A DNA stretch of 64,000 bases, taken from assembly GCF_040412425.1 (NCBI RefSeq), contig NC_089761.1, positions 20,465,644 to 20,529,643 of the forward strand, in the 5' to 3' direction. The notes below the pieces were generated by a model. The model was not told the origin of the DNA. It saw only the letters and a list, made by a program, of their open reading frames with translations, and did no database searches. Below, piece after piece: positions 23,330 through 36,269 of the stretch. Origin of the DNA: Macrobrachium rosenbergii. Lineage: Eukaryota; Arthropoda; Malacostraca; Decapoda; Palaemonidae. A program made the position numbers and the translations under genes. Numbering within the stretch: the first letter of the stretch is position 1; every line of letters begins with the position of its first letter.

Positions 23330-24085
23330 TGTTTAGCTTTATTTCTAAATATATTTGTACCCATACATATATGTGGATTTTTCTCCACTAATACTCATAT
23401 TACTATGAATATGTATTTGTAGTGTGACATTTCCCATCATCAGGCTTAATACTATAGTTAGAAGACTATGCTGCTCTTGGTTATATGGGTATGATTTTCA
23501 TAGACTGTGGTAATGCATACTTCAATCTTTTGTGTATGAAATGCTGAAGCCCCAGTTTCAGGGCACCTCAGTAGGATGGATAAACTTTTACTGTAATGTC
23601 TTTTTTTCAACTGTGCAAAAATTTGAAGGTGAATTAAGTTCTAAGACTAAGGCTTGCTTTCTGCTATGGATCATGCATTATCTTATTCTTTAGAGTAATT
23701 CATTGACTATAGATATACCAAGTAGTGCACAACGAGAGGGAATTTATAACTAATTGCCATTTTTTTTTTTTTTGTGGACTTCTAACTGCAGGTACTTAAT
23801 TCAGTTTTTTTTTTATTATGTTTACTACTTAGGCTAAGATGTAAAGTCTTAATTTCAGTAAGACCTTGCATTTAACAGGGAACATGTTAAGAATTTTTAC
23901 AAGCTTGAAATAACTAGTTAATTGTGAGTATAGTTTGATCATTTTTGTATGGCTTTATTTTAAAGCTATGTTGGCCACAGCAGCAGCGTTTACCACAGTT
24001 TGCTTTTCACTCAATGGACATCAGACTTCTCCAGCATTCAAAACAGTAATGGTGAAGAGCCAGATTTTTTTTTTAAAGAGTATTA
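23330..24085. other. Intergenic, no gene recognised
   Basis: T-rich with poly-T runs (23760-23774, 23804-23814). 23350-23420 resembles the arm of the hairpin element at 63.4 kb (ATATATTTGTACCCA, TGTGGATTT), suggesting a decayed copy. Confidence 0.4.
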
Positions 24086-24280
24086 GGATCTCTCCTAGAG
24101 TGACCCCAAGGGTTTTAACCCGGTATGCATCCACCTCATGTTTAGTACAAGCCCATTGGGGATTACCGTAAAAGCATAAACAAAAGACTGTAACTATCAT
24201 AAAGATTATGACCCCAAGAAATATTATTCCTAGATAACAACCCCAAAAAACCCTTGGGGCGGTCACTCTAGGAAAGATCC
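24086..24280. mobile_element. Small inverted-repeat element (MITE-like)
   Basis: Terminal inverted repeats of about 28 bp: GGATCTCTCCTAGAGTGACC at the left and, in reverse complement, GGATCTTTCCTAGAGTGACC at the right; both continue into CCCCAAGGGTT. The total length is 195 bp with no coding capacity. The target-site duplication was not resolved. Confidence 0.75.
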
Positions 24281-25520
24281 AGGTATTGGATGTTTCCCCA
24301 GAATTCCGTACATGCTGTAAATTTTGAATTACAGTACGTTGTTCCATATGCGCAAGTTAATCAGTGCTGTTTGTCACAAAAACTCTTGCGAATTGATTGT
24401 AATAATAAAGGATTTTTTCATCCATTCTGTACCATTTAAGACTCCTGTCAGTGCTTGTAAGATTGTTAAATGTTTCAGCCTGTAACTAAAGTATGGTATA
24501 GAGCTGTACTTTTGAAGTAAGGCATATATGTGATAGCCAGTATGCATGGTACAAGTATGCTCATTTCATATCACATGTTTCCATGACAGTCATGAATGTG
24601 GTATGAGTCCACTTGATATTCAGGTTGTTCATAGTGCTGTCATTGACTTCAAGAAACATAAAGAAATTCCTTTTAAACTTTTGAGATAGGAAGATGTTTA
24701 TTTAATTTTCTCATTGCTTTATAGGTAGAAGAGTTTTTTGTGATTTTATTGGCTTGGGCCAATCAAATTTTGACTTGTGGGAACTTTTTAATTTGAAATT
24801 TTGAAGCAACATTATGAAGATAATGAAGCACTTTTTGGTTAGTGACACCTGTGTGTGATTGGAGAGAATGGTCATGGTATGCAGGGTACTGCCAAAGGTA
24901 CTTTAGGTCACCAAGCATTGTGATTCCAACCTTGTGGTTATGAGCTACAGCATTCCAGATTGACCTTTGAATAGCACAGTTGAGAGATTCAGCTGGTATG
25001 ACAGATCTGGACTCTTCGAGTTGAGGATGTCCACTGGCACAGCCTGAAAACTTTTAACTTATTCTTTCCGAATTTCTGATTGGTATGGGACTCTAGTGTT
25101 AGGCCATAGGCATGAAGAATTTGTGTACATTTACAAATTTCCATAGAATGGAAAGGCAAGTACTTTTGTTATTGAGTTTATTGATCTGATTAGAGAAGCA
25201 TTTTGTAAAATAACCTCAGATTCGAGACAGAAAATACTGTCCTGGGTATGTGACCAAGTGCAGCATAATTTTTCCTGAGAAATTGTTAATTGTGCAAAAT
25301 TTTATAGTCAGCCCTCATCCTATCCTTTATAAAGTTGTTATATGTTTGGTGACTTCATGCTGAAATAGAGACCCATGTCTACATTAGCATATCCGTTACG
25401 TTATCATAACCATTTTCTTGATTTTATAAACTTGTTACTTAGTATGTATTTATTGTAATGTTTTCATAAGTGAATGGAGTTTTTAAGTACTGTTTAATTT
25501 TCAGTGATGGTGTGAGCCTC
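24281..25520. other. Intergenic, no feature recognised
   Basis: A/T-rich, unique-looking sequence without a supportable reading frame. Confidence 0.45.
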
Positions 25521-27540
25521 ATTGTAAGATGTCAAGGACTAAAGAAAAACAGAGTGATAATCTTGGAAAATGGGTCGCCAGGGTAGAGGCAGTCATGGTA
25601 CCAGATCTAAATCATGGAATATATGCCAACCTTGGAGGAACCCCAAGCAAAGCCATTGATAGACAACCACCCCTCAAAAATTTTTTTGAAGAAGATACAA
25701 GTTACAATTGAGGGTTCACACACTCCATTCTTCAACTTCATAGGTATCTGGCTCAACACCCATGAGAAAACAAGGTTAGTACAACAATTTCCCATTACTG
25801 AGGGGATGAAAGGCTTTTTTTTTTTTTTTCCATGTCACTTGGGGAAAATTCTACCAGAACAAGATATCATATAAGTGTAAAAATGGTTCCTACAAGAGTA
25901 CAAACGTTTGTCATTTACATAGATTACCTTCTGTCATACTTGGTCTGGATGTTAGTTTGTTGATAAGTGGTTGGCGAGTTAAGAGGTGGGAATAACATTC
26001 ATTCACTTGACTGACAGCATCAATTTTTCCTCTGCTGCTATGCTGAACAGTCGTCTTATGTTACTCTTCACCATGGCTGTTGTTATTTTAAGTGATTGGT
26101 AACTTTGATGTCTTCCTTTTGATCACTTGATTATTCTGACTCATAAGAATGGACAGCAAAGATGCCCAAGGTGTGAATGTGTGTTTACAAGTGTCATGTC
26201 CTCTGTCATTGTTGACCCTCATACATAAACTTTCCTTTTGTGAAATTCAGGAGCGCTTGTAATCTCTGAACTGTGTTGAGAGTGTCTTGTGGTCACTTGC
26301 CAGGTAGAGAAAGTATTGGCCCAGGCAGAAAAAGGTATCGTTGGTGTCAGCATTGCCATTCTTCCCTGCTATATTCTGGCCTTGACTCCCACATCTGCTT
26401 TTGGGATGGTGTGCGCTTGTCCCCACCTTGCTTAGTCCAAGGAGTGTATGTGAGGACTGGATGGGAATCCACCTGAACTCTCTTGCTGGAACTTCAGTTG
26501 GTGCAAGGGTGTTCCCTATGTCCCCCACAGTTCCCACGTTGGTTCTCACTTCTGTGACTCCTCTGTAGCATTCTCAGGAGATGAAGAAGCTGCTGAAGGC
26601 ATTCGACCACCTTCAACACTTCAGGAGACCCTTCCTTTTTTGCACTTTTGAAACATTGGCTTCATTCAAACATTCTTTTGCTTCCATTGGTCTCAGTGGG
26701 AACCACTGCTTTGGCAGTCACCTTTATGACTAACCGTGCAATGTGAGACATCTGTTGCTTCTTCAGTTTTGGTTGCTCTTGCAGCCCCTGTTTCTGTCTA
26801 TTTGGGGATGTCTGCCTCCATTCTGTTCTCAGTGGTCCTGAGAGAGGTTAGAGAGATACTTGGATGTAAGAGGTCAAAACTCCTCAGCAAGGAGGCTAAG
26901 ATGTTGTCTTGCAGTTGTCACTCTTCCGTTGAGATTGAGGTTGTACCATTACCAGTTCACAGGGCAGGTGATCGTGTGCACTGCAGGTTGACTAGGAAGA
27001 GGATGAGCACAAACCTGACTTTAACCATGCTCATGCTTCTTTGGAGGAGTGAAGGATCGAGTCCACACTTCCTTGGACTGTTTGCTGTGCTAGTTCAGCA
27101 GAGCTAGCGAAGTACATCTCGGGCACATCCTTGCAATTGGTCCCTGAAATGTTACAAGCATGGCTGTATTCTGCTTGGTACTGGACAAGGTCCATCAGTG
27201 CATGCACTGCCTGGTATCGGCCCATCCAGTGCACTATTTGGTACTACTCCATACTAGACAGGCTGTTTGCACTATTGCTCACTTTGCTCAAGCAGCAGAA
27301 CCTGCCTGGCTGGTTAGCTTCATGCTCAATTCTTGAAGATGTCTAAGGTGATCGCATAGTCATTATTAATACCTTTGGAATGTGATTGCATCTGAGGCGT
27401 ACTCCAGATATTTATCATGATTCACAGAGCAGGCAGGTTTAGTATTGGCTTCTGCCAGACCTGAGGATCTCTTGTCCTTGCAACCTATGCTGAGTTTGAA
27501 AAGTACTTTGCAAGGTCATAGGGTTCATTTTTGAGCAGTG
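25521..27540. other. Degenerate, less A/T-rich block, probably old repeat
   Basis: This block is distinctly richer in G+C than its flanks and has several overlapping mid-length frames on both strands (for example minus 26247-26549 and plus 26736-27107), all short and broken. The look is that of a decayed retroelement or pseudogene, but I recognise no domain. Confidence 0.3.
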
Positions 27541-27863
27541 GCCCCAGAAGCAACCAGGGCATCTCCTCAGTACCTTACAGTATGTTATCCATTGAACTCA
27601 CCCTGGGGTTTGCCCAAGTCTTCACCATCATTAGGCTTCCTTGTATCTGCTTATTCTTGGTGTGTTTGAGGGAGGGACTCCAGATTTCTATTTTGGACAA
27701 TCCCCTTTCCTTCAATCTTTTAGTGAACCAAGACCTATTGTGTCTGGAGTTCCACAGGGCAGTGTTCTTGGTCCACTGTTATTTTTAGTGTGTACTAGTG
27801 ACATGGTTGTTAGCCTTGAAAACAAGATTGTTCAGTATGCCAATGATGCAGCACTTGTGGGTA

Positions 27864-27935
27864 TCAGGGAATGGTGTAATTGGTGGGGTATGGGTATCAG
27901 AGAATGGTGTAGTTGGTTGGGTATGAAGCTGAACA
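27864..27935 (+). repeat. Tandem duplication inside the LINE remnant
   Basis: Two units of about 33-36 bp encode GIREWCNWWGM and GIREWCSWLGM in succession. LINE relatives carry a single W-G-M-K-L-N motif here. Confidence 0.75.
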
Positions 27936-28296
27936 CCAGTAAAACAAAAACACAAGTGATTAGGAGATCTCGTACAGATTTCTCACCCCATCTTGCCCTT
28001 CAGGTGGATGGAACTTAGCTGAACAAATCTGAAGCTTTAACTATTCTGGGTGTAACCTTTGACTCTCATCTTACTTTTTAGAATCATCTAATGAAAGTTT
28101 CAGCAAATGCCTCATGAAACTTCGTAAGGCCTCATATATTTATAATACTGTAGTTATAAAATCAGTGTAACCTGTGTTAGGTCATTTGTACTCCCCTTAC
28201 TGGAATACTATTCTCCGGTGTGTTTGTCTGTTTCTGCCAAAGATTTATCCCTTTTTAGAAAGTGGTTCGTGGTGGTAGGTTTGTTTCCTAACAGTA

Positions 28297-29294
28297 CAGT
28301 AGAACCCCGGTCCTCGACCATACTGGAACTAGACATAATTGGATTTCGCCGCGAAATGTTGAGTAAATTTTGCGTCAGAGCTCAAACAACAAAACAGAAT
28401 CCGACCCGATGAATCATATGATGATTGTAGAAAAAAGTTTCAGGCGGCTGCCGCTAGTTGGCGTTGTTGGTGGCATTCTTCCCACGCATATTTAAAAGCA
28501 TATAAAGCCCACACACGCTACTGCTGCTGCTGTTTGGAGAAGTACACGCTTGTACAGGTATATCATAATTTTTTTGGCTTTCTGCACTGAATTTTCATCC
28601 TATCATGGGTCCCAGTATGTTAGGGTATCATAATATTTACTGAAAGATGTTTTACAGTGATTTTGTACACTATTCCAGTAGACTCTGTATGAAATTTACC
28701 ATAAATACTGAACGTAAACAACGTTTATGTAATTAGTACCGCGATACACCACCAGGGTAGCACTGTGGTTTGTTTACATCTGCTCATGCCACAAGCTGCC
28801 GAGTGCCGACGTAATTTAGGAAATTTTTCTAAATTTTATGATAGACATATAGTAATTCGGCTTATAAATACTGTATTATTAATTTACTGTAATAATCAGG
28901 CTTGTTTTTCAATGTTATCGTTATTAACAACAGTTTTCGTGTGTACCGTTACAGTACATTTCTGGTAGTGCCTATGTTACCTAGCCTAGCCTATGGCACT
29001 CTGTCTACCATTGGCAATACGGTACATTGGTTATAGGCCAATTTGATACAGTATGCATTTAAAAATGTAAAAAGTCCTTCTGATACGATAAGTTATTCAA
29101 CTCTGAACTTATTTAATTGTAATTTGTGTAATGTTTTGTATATAAAGGTAGGGTTGGGGTAATGACTGGTGGTCAGGAATGGATTAATCCATTTTCAGTT
29201 ATTTCTTATGAGAGAAATTGATTCAGAATTTGACTAAATCAAGTCTTGACGCTTCTTCTGGAACAGATTAGCGTTGAGGACTGAGGCTCTACTG
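28297..29294. mobile_element. Non-autonomous pogo/Tigger-like element inserted in a LINE
   Basis: Ends are CAGTAGAACCCCGGTCCTCGAC at the left and, in reverse complement, CAGTAGAGCCTCAGTCCTCAAC at the right, flanked by TA on both sides (28295-28296, 29295-29296). TA targets with CAGT-type termini are typical of the Tc1/mariner pogo-Tigger group. The 998-bp interior has no transposase frame. Removing it rejoins LINE sequence on either side. Confidence 0.82.
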
Positions 29295-29610
29295 TACGTA
29301 GTTATGACTTAGACCATCAACAGATGGTCTGTTGTTTGTCACTTTTTCTTAAGTTGTATTTCAACAGAGACCTTTCACATTCGCAATTGATCCCTGATCC
29401 CCTTTATTTGCCGAGAGCAACCAGGTTCGCTGAACAGCACCACCAATATGCAGCAGATGTGCTTTGCTGTCGAACTTCTCAGTTCTAGAGGTCCTTTATT
29501 CCTCACACTATCAATTACAAGGGTAATTCCTTCCACTGAACATTCTCCAAACAGTAAAGGATGGGCTGTTAAGCACACAATTCTTCCGTGCACTTAACGT
29601 GCTTTTAGAC

Positions 29611-30935
29611 TTGTGCCAGGAAGTCAAAAGGATTTATAAATTGCTTCGTAAATTTAAGTAATTAAATTCAGGTTAGAGTAAATTTTTGGTAAGCTCAATT
29701 AAACTAAAGGGGATTTAAGAGTTAATTAAACCAACGCCATAAGAATTCCAGGCAAGTTTGTTAGGTCAAGAAATTCAAGTAAGTTTCGACCAAGTTAAAG
29801 TAAAGTTAAGGCAGAGTAGGCTAAATACCAAATCTAAAGGCAAATATGCAGACAGGCCTAATTTGGGCAAATTATTCTATTACGCTCATATAATTATGCA
29901 CATCTATGTAAAATTGTTCAGTCTAAGCCTATGCACAATTTTCTTATAAGCTCCAATATTATTATAACAGCCTAATTAAATAAAACACCCCTAGAAGTAA
30001 AGAAAGGCAAAACAGTTTATTATGGCTTTAAAACAAGCAAGTAAAACTTTAATTGATGAAACTGCTTCCTATCGGCCGACGGTAAACTTGAATTGCTTGC
30101 CCAAGACAGTTGTGACCTGGCCTAGGAATAGTATATTGACCTACAGTATATTATAGTTAGCCTAAAGTTTGAACACACTGATCTTAATTTAACGCAGTAC
30201 TGAAACAAATCCCATCTATTTGGTTAGTAAAACCAATGACCTCAAGTTATGGTCCTGGAAATAAATCTGTACATTGGTAAAATTTATGCTGCTTACCATC
30301 ACGTTCTGATGACAAAGGGAATGGAAGGCCACTTCAATTTTTTGGTTGTAAATAAGGATTTGGAAAGGATATTGGGTTAGGATAGGTAAACAAGAATAAG
30401 GGGGACATAGAAACCAAAGGTCTTCGTGTTATCAAGTTTTATAACACTACACCAAGCAAATTGTACTTTCAAGTCGAAGTTAACGTGAATACGTGTGTGT
30501 GGCATGCCTCTTGAATCTACAGTGGCCGAGTTTGGCCGCCCTTGGCCTAAGCCTGCCAAAAGGCATGCCAGGTCAATGGTTCTTATCACTCCCTAAATTA
30601 ATTTCTTTACTAATTTAAAAGAGCAGTCATCTCTATATTTATTAAATCAGTCTAATAATATTTGCCGAATGCCAAGTAAAATTAATCAAAGTATATAAAA
30701 AAAATGCTAAGAATTCTGCTAGGCTCACTAAAGAAAACAGAGTACATGTATAGTTATTCATTACTCTTAGCAGTGATTGTGTTAAGTTAGAAAGTTAATA
30801 ATAATATGTACAAATAAATTTACAACCTTCTCCTTGGGGGAGATAACACAGAACTGTGTTTTATGTTAGGTTAAACAGCTTCATCATTAATTAACTGCTG
30901 CGAGAATCACCTTGAGTAGGTGGCGGCTCTTCGCT
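29611..30935. other. Intergenic, no gene recognised
   Basis: A/T-rich with short frames. Nothing supportable apart from the retroelement remnant that follows. Confidence 0.4.
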
Positions 30936-31250
30936 TTGGTCTCATTTCTCCTGCTTGATAGCTTTCAGAATTTTGATTGTTCTAAATTCTGTTCCACAGC
31001 ATCTACCATATACACATCTTCTGGCCTCCAGCAGATAAAGTTTGTCAGCTGACCAAGTTGTCTCTCCATTGCTGGCCTGTAACTTCACAACTCTGACCAG
31101 TCCGTCAGAGCTGGGCATCAGCTGAGTAACCCTTGCCAATTTCCATGTGCAGCAAGGGGTGTCATTATGCGCCCTTCTAGGACCAATGCCCCTTTGCCAC
31201 AGACTCTTCCCATTTCCAATTTATTCTCCAGGATCATCCAGTTCATGTGC
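30936..31250 (-). pseudogene. BEL/Pao retrotransposon C-terminal remnant (DUF5641-like)
   Basis: The minus strand reads 'KLARVTQLMPSSDGLVRVVK' and then 'TWSADKLYLLEA'. This fits the 'W-x-L-G-R-V...G-x-D-G-x-V-R-V-V...RL-x-x-L' signature that closes BEL/Pao polyproteins after the integrase. Upstream on that strand the frame is broken ('NDTPCCTW' is still legible). No LTRs were identified. Confidence 0.7.
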
Positions 31251-31259
31251 ACTGACTGC

Positions 31260-34200
31260 AGCGGTATAGACAGTGCTGAATGAAGATGCAGTGGAAGCTA
31301 GAGGTGGCTACTCCAGGCTTCTCTAGTCATCCTTCCCTGGTGGATAAAGTAGCTAAGGCTGGAGAGTGGTCATTGACCTCTCACCACTGAATGGGTTTGT
31401 TTGTCAAGTTCAATTTGGGTTGATAACTTCATTTCCATGTCGGCTTGTATCATTTAAGGTGACTTCATGCTTTTGGCAGATCTGAATGCTGTATAGCTTA
31501 CTTCCAAATACCCTTCCATCAGGAATCTCAGAGGTACCTCTTCTTCATCTTTGATGGGACAGTTATCAGGTTCAATGCCCAGCAGGTTTTCACACGTTTG
31601 CATAGGTGGATCCATTTATGCTAGGTTTGTTGGTACCTGAAGCAGAACTGGTTACATACACTTGATCATATGAGTGGGATGTAACTAGTTCATTATAGCC
31701 TAGCCCAGGCACCATGTGAGCCTGAGGGAGTCCTCAGAATGAGGTGTCACACTCAAGACTTTATTGACTTCCATGACACCAGTGATAAAATCATTTGCGA
31801 TGTAAATGAAAATATACATGCATTGTATTGCATATGTATCCCAAACTCATCAGTCTCTGAACCTTTATCTAATAGCATGAAACTGTATGGCTTAGTGCAA
31901 AGGATTAAACTTGAAACTTGAGTTACTTTCTCAGATACTGCTTCTGCAAGTCGAGCTTTTATTTACTTTTAAGGGAAACAATCAGATTTTTATTGCTAAA
32001 TTCGGATCATTGATTTCCATGAAGTCCTGGACAAGGACTATGATTTTATCCCAAAACTATTGATATGTCAACTCGGGTAACCACAAAAAATGCTCCACCT
32101 TGGACATGACACAGTCTAAGTTCATACGAGTCCTGAATGTCCATAGAAGAACAGCAACTTCCCACTTGGGTCATTAAACACTATGGTAAAGAACATTCAG
32201 TCAAGAGGGTAGTGATACATAGGTACGTTTCCTGGCTAACTTTAAAAGCTACCTCCAGATTGACTTAAACACTGAAGCACTTAACCCCTCACATTCTTCA
32301 TTGCTAAAAATAGAGGTCTTTTTCAGGAAAGACCTTGGCAACTTCTCTGAGGAAGAAATTTTAAATATATATCTATTCTCTTTGCATTTATTCAATTAAG
32401 TGGTAAAAAAAGCATAATCTTACTGACTTTCTCTTCCAAAAGTTTGTCTTACTACATAGCTGTTGTACATCTGCCCATCAGAGTTAAAGAATTTCATACA
32501 TAGATCAAGCCAGTTTTTTAAATGTTATGAATATGATCGCACTGAAATTGAAGCATTTGAGCAAACAGGAGTGCTGTGTTTGTTTTAAAAATTCATGATC
32601 CTGTGGGTTAGCATCCTGCTGGTAGATTTTTTCACTATAAAAATGTTCTTTCCCCAAAATTTGTTTCAACAGGACTCCTAGAAATTGCAAGCACAGAATA
32701 CATAAGTATAGGTAGTGCTAAATGAAAACTGATGGGGTTAATAATAGCCCTGATTCAACACATGCCTGTTATCAAAATGATGATACAGAGCATTGACCTT
32801 TGAAATTTGAAAAAACCACAAATTGGAAAACGAATATTTTCAGAGGCACATACAGTTTCGGAGTGTCCTGCTCCCTCTTTCAGTCTTGGATTGAGTCATG
32901 CTGTTTTCAACCTTTCTCGTATTGGTGACTGTGCCCATGGTGGTAATGTAATTATTGCACATAGTCTTTGCAGTATTTTATCTTGAACGATGCGAGCTGA
33001 AAATATTGATGTGATTTAGAAAAACAACACTGATCCCTGTACCTTCCTCCCAGGTGTGGTATAGCGAAAATATTTATTTATTTTTCAGCTTCCCTTTCGA
33101 TTCCTACTACCTGGCAATTTCAGTACTCATAATACTTTGTGGACAGGTGGTACATATGGTTTCAGAAGGGGAAATATAGTAGAAAATATCAACAGTACTC
33201 CACTGTAATGAAGAGACAGTGACCTTTCATATCCATAATAACTTACTTGCTACAGACTAAGCTCTGCTCTTCCGGCACTCATTTAGATTTTGTATGGTCA
33301 GTTAAACTAGGTTAACTTTTTTTGAGTGTGACGAACTCAAAAAATTGTTCAGCTGACTTTTCCAAGGTATGTGAATGGTTGGTCTTGGATCTTAGCTATA
33401 ATGGCGAGGAGATACATGATGTGAAGTATCTTTTACCATAATCTTTAACTCTCCACCATTCTGGTGGATTGCTACCATCCATTAACTTTTGCATTAGAAT
33501 TTCTTTTTCGACTGCCAGCCTGCCTTTTTTTTTACCTTATTGTCATCTGCTTAATTAGACACCATGCCTACTCCACAGGCCAGCACAGGTTTTGGAAATG
33601 CCTTAGAAGGCAGATTTGTTGTATTGGTTGTGCAATTTTTTGTCAACTCTATACCCTTTTCAGATAATGGCTTAATGAAATTGATTGGCACTTAATCAAC
33701 ACATTAAAGAACATTTAAAAAATGGCTTATAACTATGACTAACTACAACGCTGGAAAGATTATGATGTTAAAATGTTATACAGACACAGTGGCCATCGAA
33801 ATTGCAACCTAGAATTTTTCCATATGGTAATTCTTTCTTGGTGAACCATCTTAATGCAGAGCTGATAGTTTAGTCACCTTGTCAGCTAAGTATAGATGAG
33901 GCAGTGGTTTGTTTGATACACTTAAAACATTGGTGTTATTGAAAAAACATTGGTGTTATTGGAAAATGGACAAGTTTTTCTTATGTATGTTACTAAATTG
34001 CAGTACTGATGTGAGAATAAAGCGTAGTTTAATTTGTGTTCAGATTTTTCATCTCTCCATGTAGGTGTACGGAAAATAGTCTTTCCTCTGTAGGTTGTTT
34101 TAAAATAGGTAATTTGTTGTTTATCAGTGCCTGAGGCTTGTGAATTATTGCAGAGCATCAGAATCAGTTGTTCTTAAGTTTCCATGAGTTGAATTACTTG

Positions 34201-35800
34201 CATCTGGAGATGTTTTGTTCAGTTTACACAAAACCTTGTAAAAATGTAAGAGAGACTTGATGCTCTTAGGTTTTAGACTTAGTTTTTGCTACATTTTATA
34301 CATCTCACGCTGGCTCTGTTTTTTTATAATAGGGTAATAGTGTGAAAAAGTTTTGATATGGTTTGTATGACTAAGCAGTTGTTTGGTAAATTAGGCAAAT
34401 AACTGATAATAATACTTGACCAGTGGCACCTAAAAACCAGTTGTAGTTTTTTATCCATTTTATTTTTTTTTATATCTTGCACGGCTGTCATCCCATGCCC
34501 TCTTGTAACTTAACAATCATCTCATGCCCCCTTGTAACTTGACTATTAGAGAAAGAAATTCATAATGCCTGTATGTGGAAATGGAAATATGGCAGAGAAT
34601 GAACTCAAATCTAAGTTCCTGCAGTTTAAATCAAGTAAGCAATAATGAGGTTCTTAATTCAAAAGTTTTTATGTATCCTGTCACTTGTTGGCTTGACATT
34701 TCAAGTACACATCCTGCGTTGCAATGGATTTCTGCAAGTTCAAATTTGGGGTCTTTTCCAATTGTTTTTCACATAAGTGAAGATGGCAACTTTAAGTTGT
34801 TTAGCCTTGTCATTTTGTTGCCTTATTACCATGATTATTTAGATTGATTAGACTATCAGTGCAATTTTGTTTTACACTATTAAAATTGGTTAGGCTATAT
34901 AGTTTTGTTTTACCTTTTTTTGCTTGTAAAAACACCTGTCCAGTTAGTGTATCAGTTATCCAAAACAAAAGTTTCAAAGAAATTGTCATAATCCTTTAAT
35001 ATTTTTATCCAATTAAAGTGGCAATATATGAAATAAGTTAGAATGCTAGCTTAGTGGTCTGGTTTAAATTATTTGTTATTATTTATAAATAGCACAAGAA
35101 CAGTTTGTTATTTTCATCTGACATTGTTTGTCACCATAAAATTAATATTTTCATCCTAAGTCACTGAGGTATTACTTTATTAAATTTGCATTGCAGTATG
35201 TGTATTTAGTAGGTGTGACTTTTACATGCGTAAATGTAAAATAGTAGTAGTGATCATGCAATTACTGATAAGCACAAAATACACATTTTCATAACTATAT
35301 TTCACCAGCTCATGATGATGATGATGTATCAGATTTTCTTGACAACATTAGACATGAGACAAGCATATCCTGTTTAAGAACAAATTTGTTGTAGGTCATA
35401 AATGCCATTTCTGATTGTACAAACAAGTTTCATCTTGGCCATTCTGTCATTACCCTTCCACAGTAGCCATAGTAGTAAATGAAGTGATGAAGCCTTTGGA
35501 TAAAAAAAAATTTCAGACAGGTACTAAGTATTGTTTCTTGTAAAGTAAAAGGTTTTATGCTAGCTATTCTTGTCCTGGTTGGTAGAGGTACTGGGAGATG
35601 CATTCATTTTGTGGTGATTGTTAGAGGTACCGAGAGATTCATTCAACTTAACAGTGTAGTTTAGTATTTCAAACTACCTAGTCTACCACTTGTCTAATGT
35701 GTTGATTATTTATACAGAACTGCATAGAAAATTTCCCACAGTTTAGCCTGTATCAAAGAACTTAAAATAATTCCTTGTCTTGTGAACCTTAACAATGAAA
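31260..35800. other. Intergenic, no gene recognised
   Basis: About 4.5 kb of A/T-rich DNA. Only small doublets stand out, such as AACATTGGTGTTATTG twice at 33927-33962 and a GGTAGAGGTAC-type pair at 35580-35645. 31260-31700 may be the upstream part of the BEL/Pao remnant. Confidence 0.4.
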
Positions 35801-35849
35801 TGTTCAATATGATGATCCATTTTCTGCTGGTTCTCAAGTTAGTGAGCCA

Positions 35850-35866
35850 TTTATTAAAATTTTATT
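35850..35866 (-). terminator. Poly(A) signals of the nucleostemin gene
   Basis: AATAAA on the minus strand occurs twice (35850-35855 and 35861-35866), about 150 bases after the stop codon, implying a short 3' UTR. Confidence 0.6.
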
Positions 35867-36011
35867 CAAGTTTTACATTAACATTCCTGTAGAGCCAATA
35901 CAACTAGAACCACAGTGAAAACAACTTTAATGTAAACTTTGGTCAAAATACTCATCAAATTTTTACACCACAGGGAAAAGAAACTTATATCAGTTATAAA
36001 TATACATATAT

Positions 36012-36269
36012 TTAACCAAAATACTCGGCAAAATCATAGTCTTCACCACATGTTAAACTATCCACTCCTTCCAATAACCCATCTATTCTTTTAACGTTCC
36101 TGTTCTTTTCTTTTCGTGCTTTCTTCATCATTTTCTTCTGAAACTTCTCCAATGACATTTCTTCGGGATTGAAAGTAGGCAACTGTGTTTCCCATCTTGC
36201 TTTTTTCTCTTCTGGTTTGGTTTTATCTTCAGGCTGAGGTTTCAAATCTATACATACTTCTTTACCAAG
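36012..36269 (-). CDS. GNL3: GNL3 exon 10: C-terminus
   Basis: Encodes '[12 protein letters not shown]'-like mixed-charge sequence, a basic helix ('[17 protein letters not shown]') and an acidic end '[12 protein letters not shown]' before the stop at 36012-36014. It is separated from exon 9 by a 4.9-kb intron. Confidence 0.88.
   Translation of the reverse strand, partial: LGKEVCIDLKPQPEDKTKPEEKKARWETQLPTFNPEEMSLEKFQKKMMKKARKEKNRNVKRIDGLLEGVDSLTCGEDYDFAEYFG

Larger units (their letters stand above)
27560..29610 (+). pseudogene. LINE reverse-transcriptase remnant, split by a DNA transposon
   Basis: 27740-27784 encodes 'VSGVPQGSVLGPLLF', the hallmark RT motif of non-LTR elements, followed by 'QYANDAALVG' (27833-27862), where the catalytic YADD box reads YAND. 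Then come 'MKLNTSKTKTQVI' and, after frame breaks, 'ILGVTFDSHLTF'. The C-terminal part ('HQQMVCC', 'RFAEQHHQYAADVL', 'CRTSQF') resumes after 29297. A 998-bp inverted-repeat element occupies 28297-29294. It is jockey/CR1-like and inactive. The same family recurs on the minus strand at 40.2-40.7 kb. Confidence 0.8.

Noticed and set aside
24021..24347. 108-residue minus-strand frame with a hydrophobic helix
   Set aside because: It spans the 195-bp inverted-repeat element; coding similarity is not seen and the frame depends on the element's termini.
25529..25874. Possible small genes (60-86 residues) on both strands
   Set aside because: Overlapping frames in both orientations, with a poly-T run creating an F-string. 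No motif or splice context.
26247..27234. Mid-length frames of 67-123 residues with protein-like composition
   Set aside because: No family recognised, frames broken, both strands open equally. Kept only as a degenerate block.
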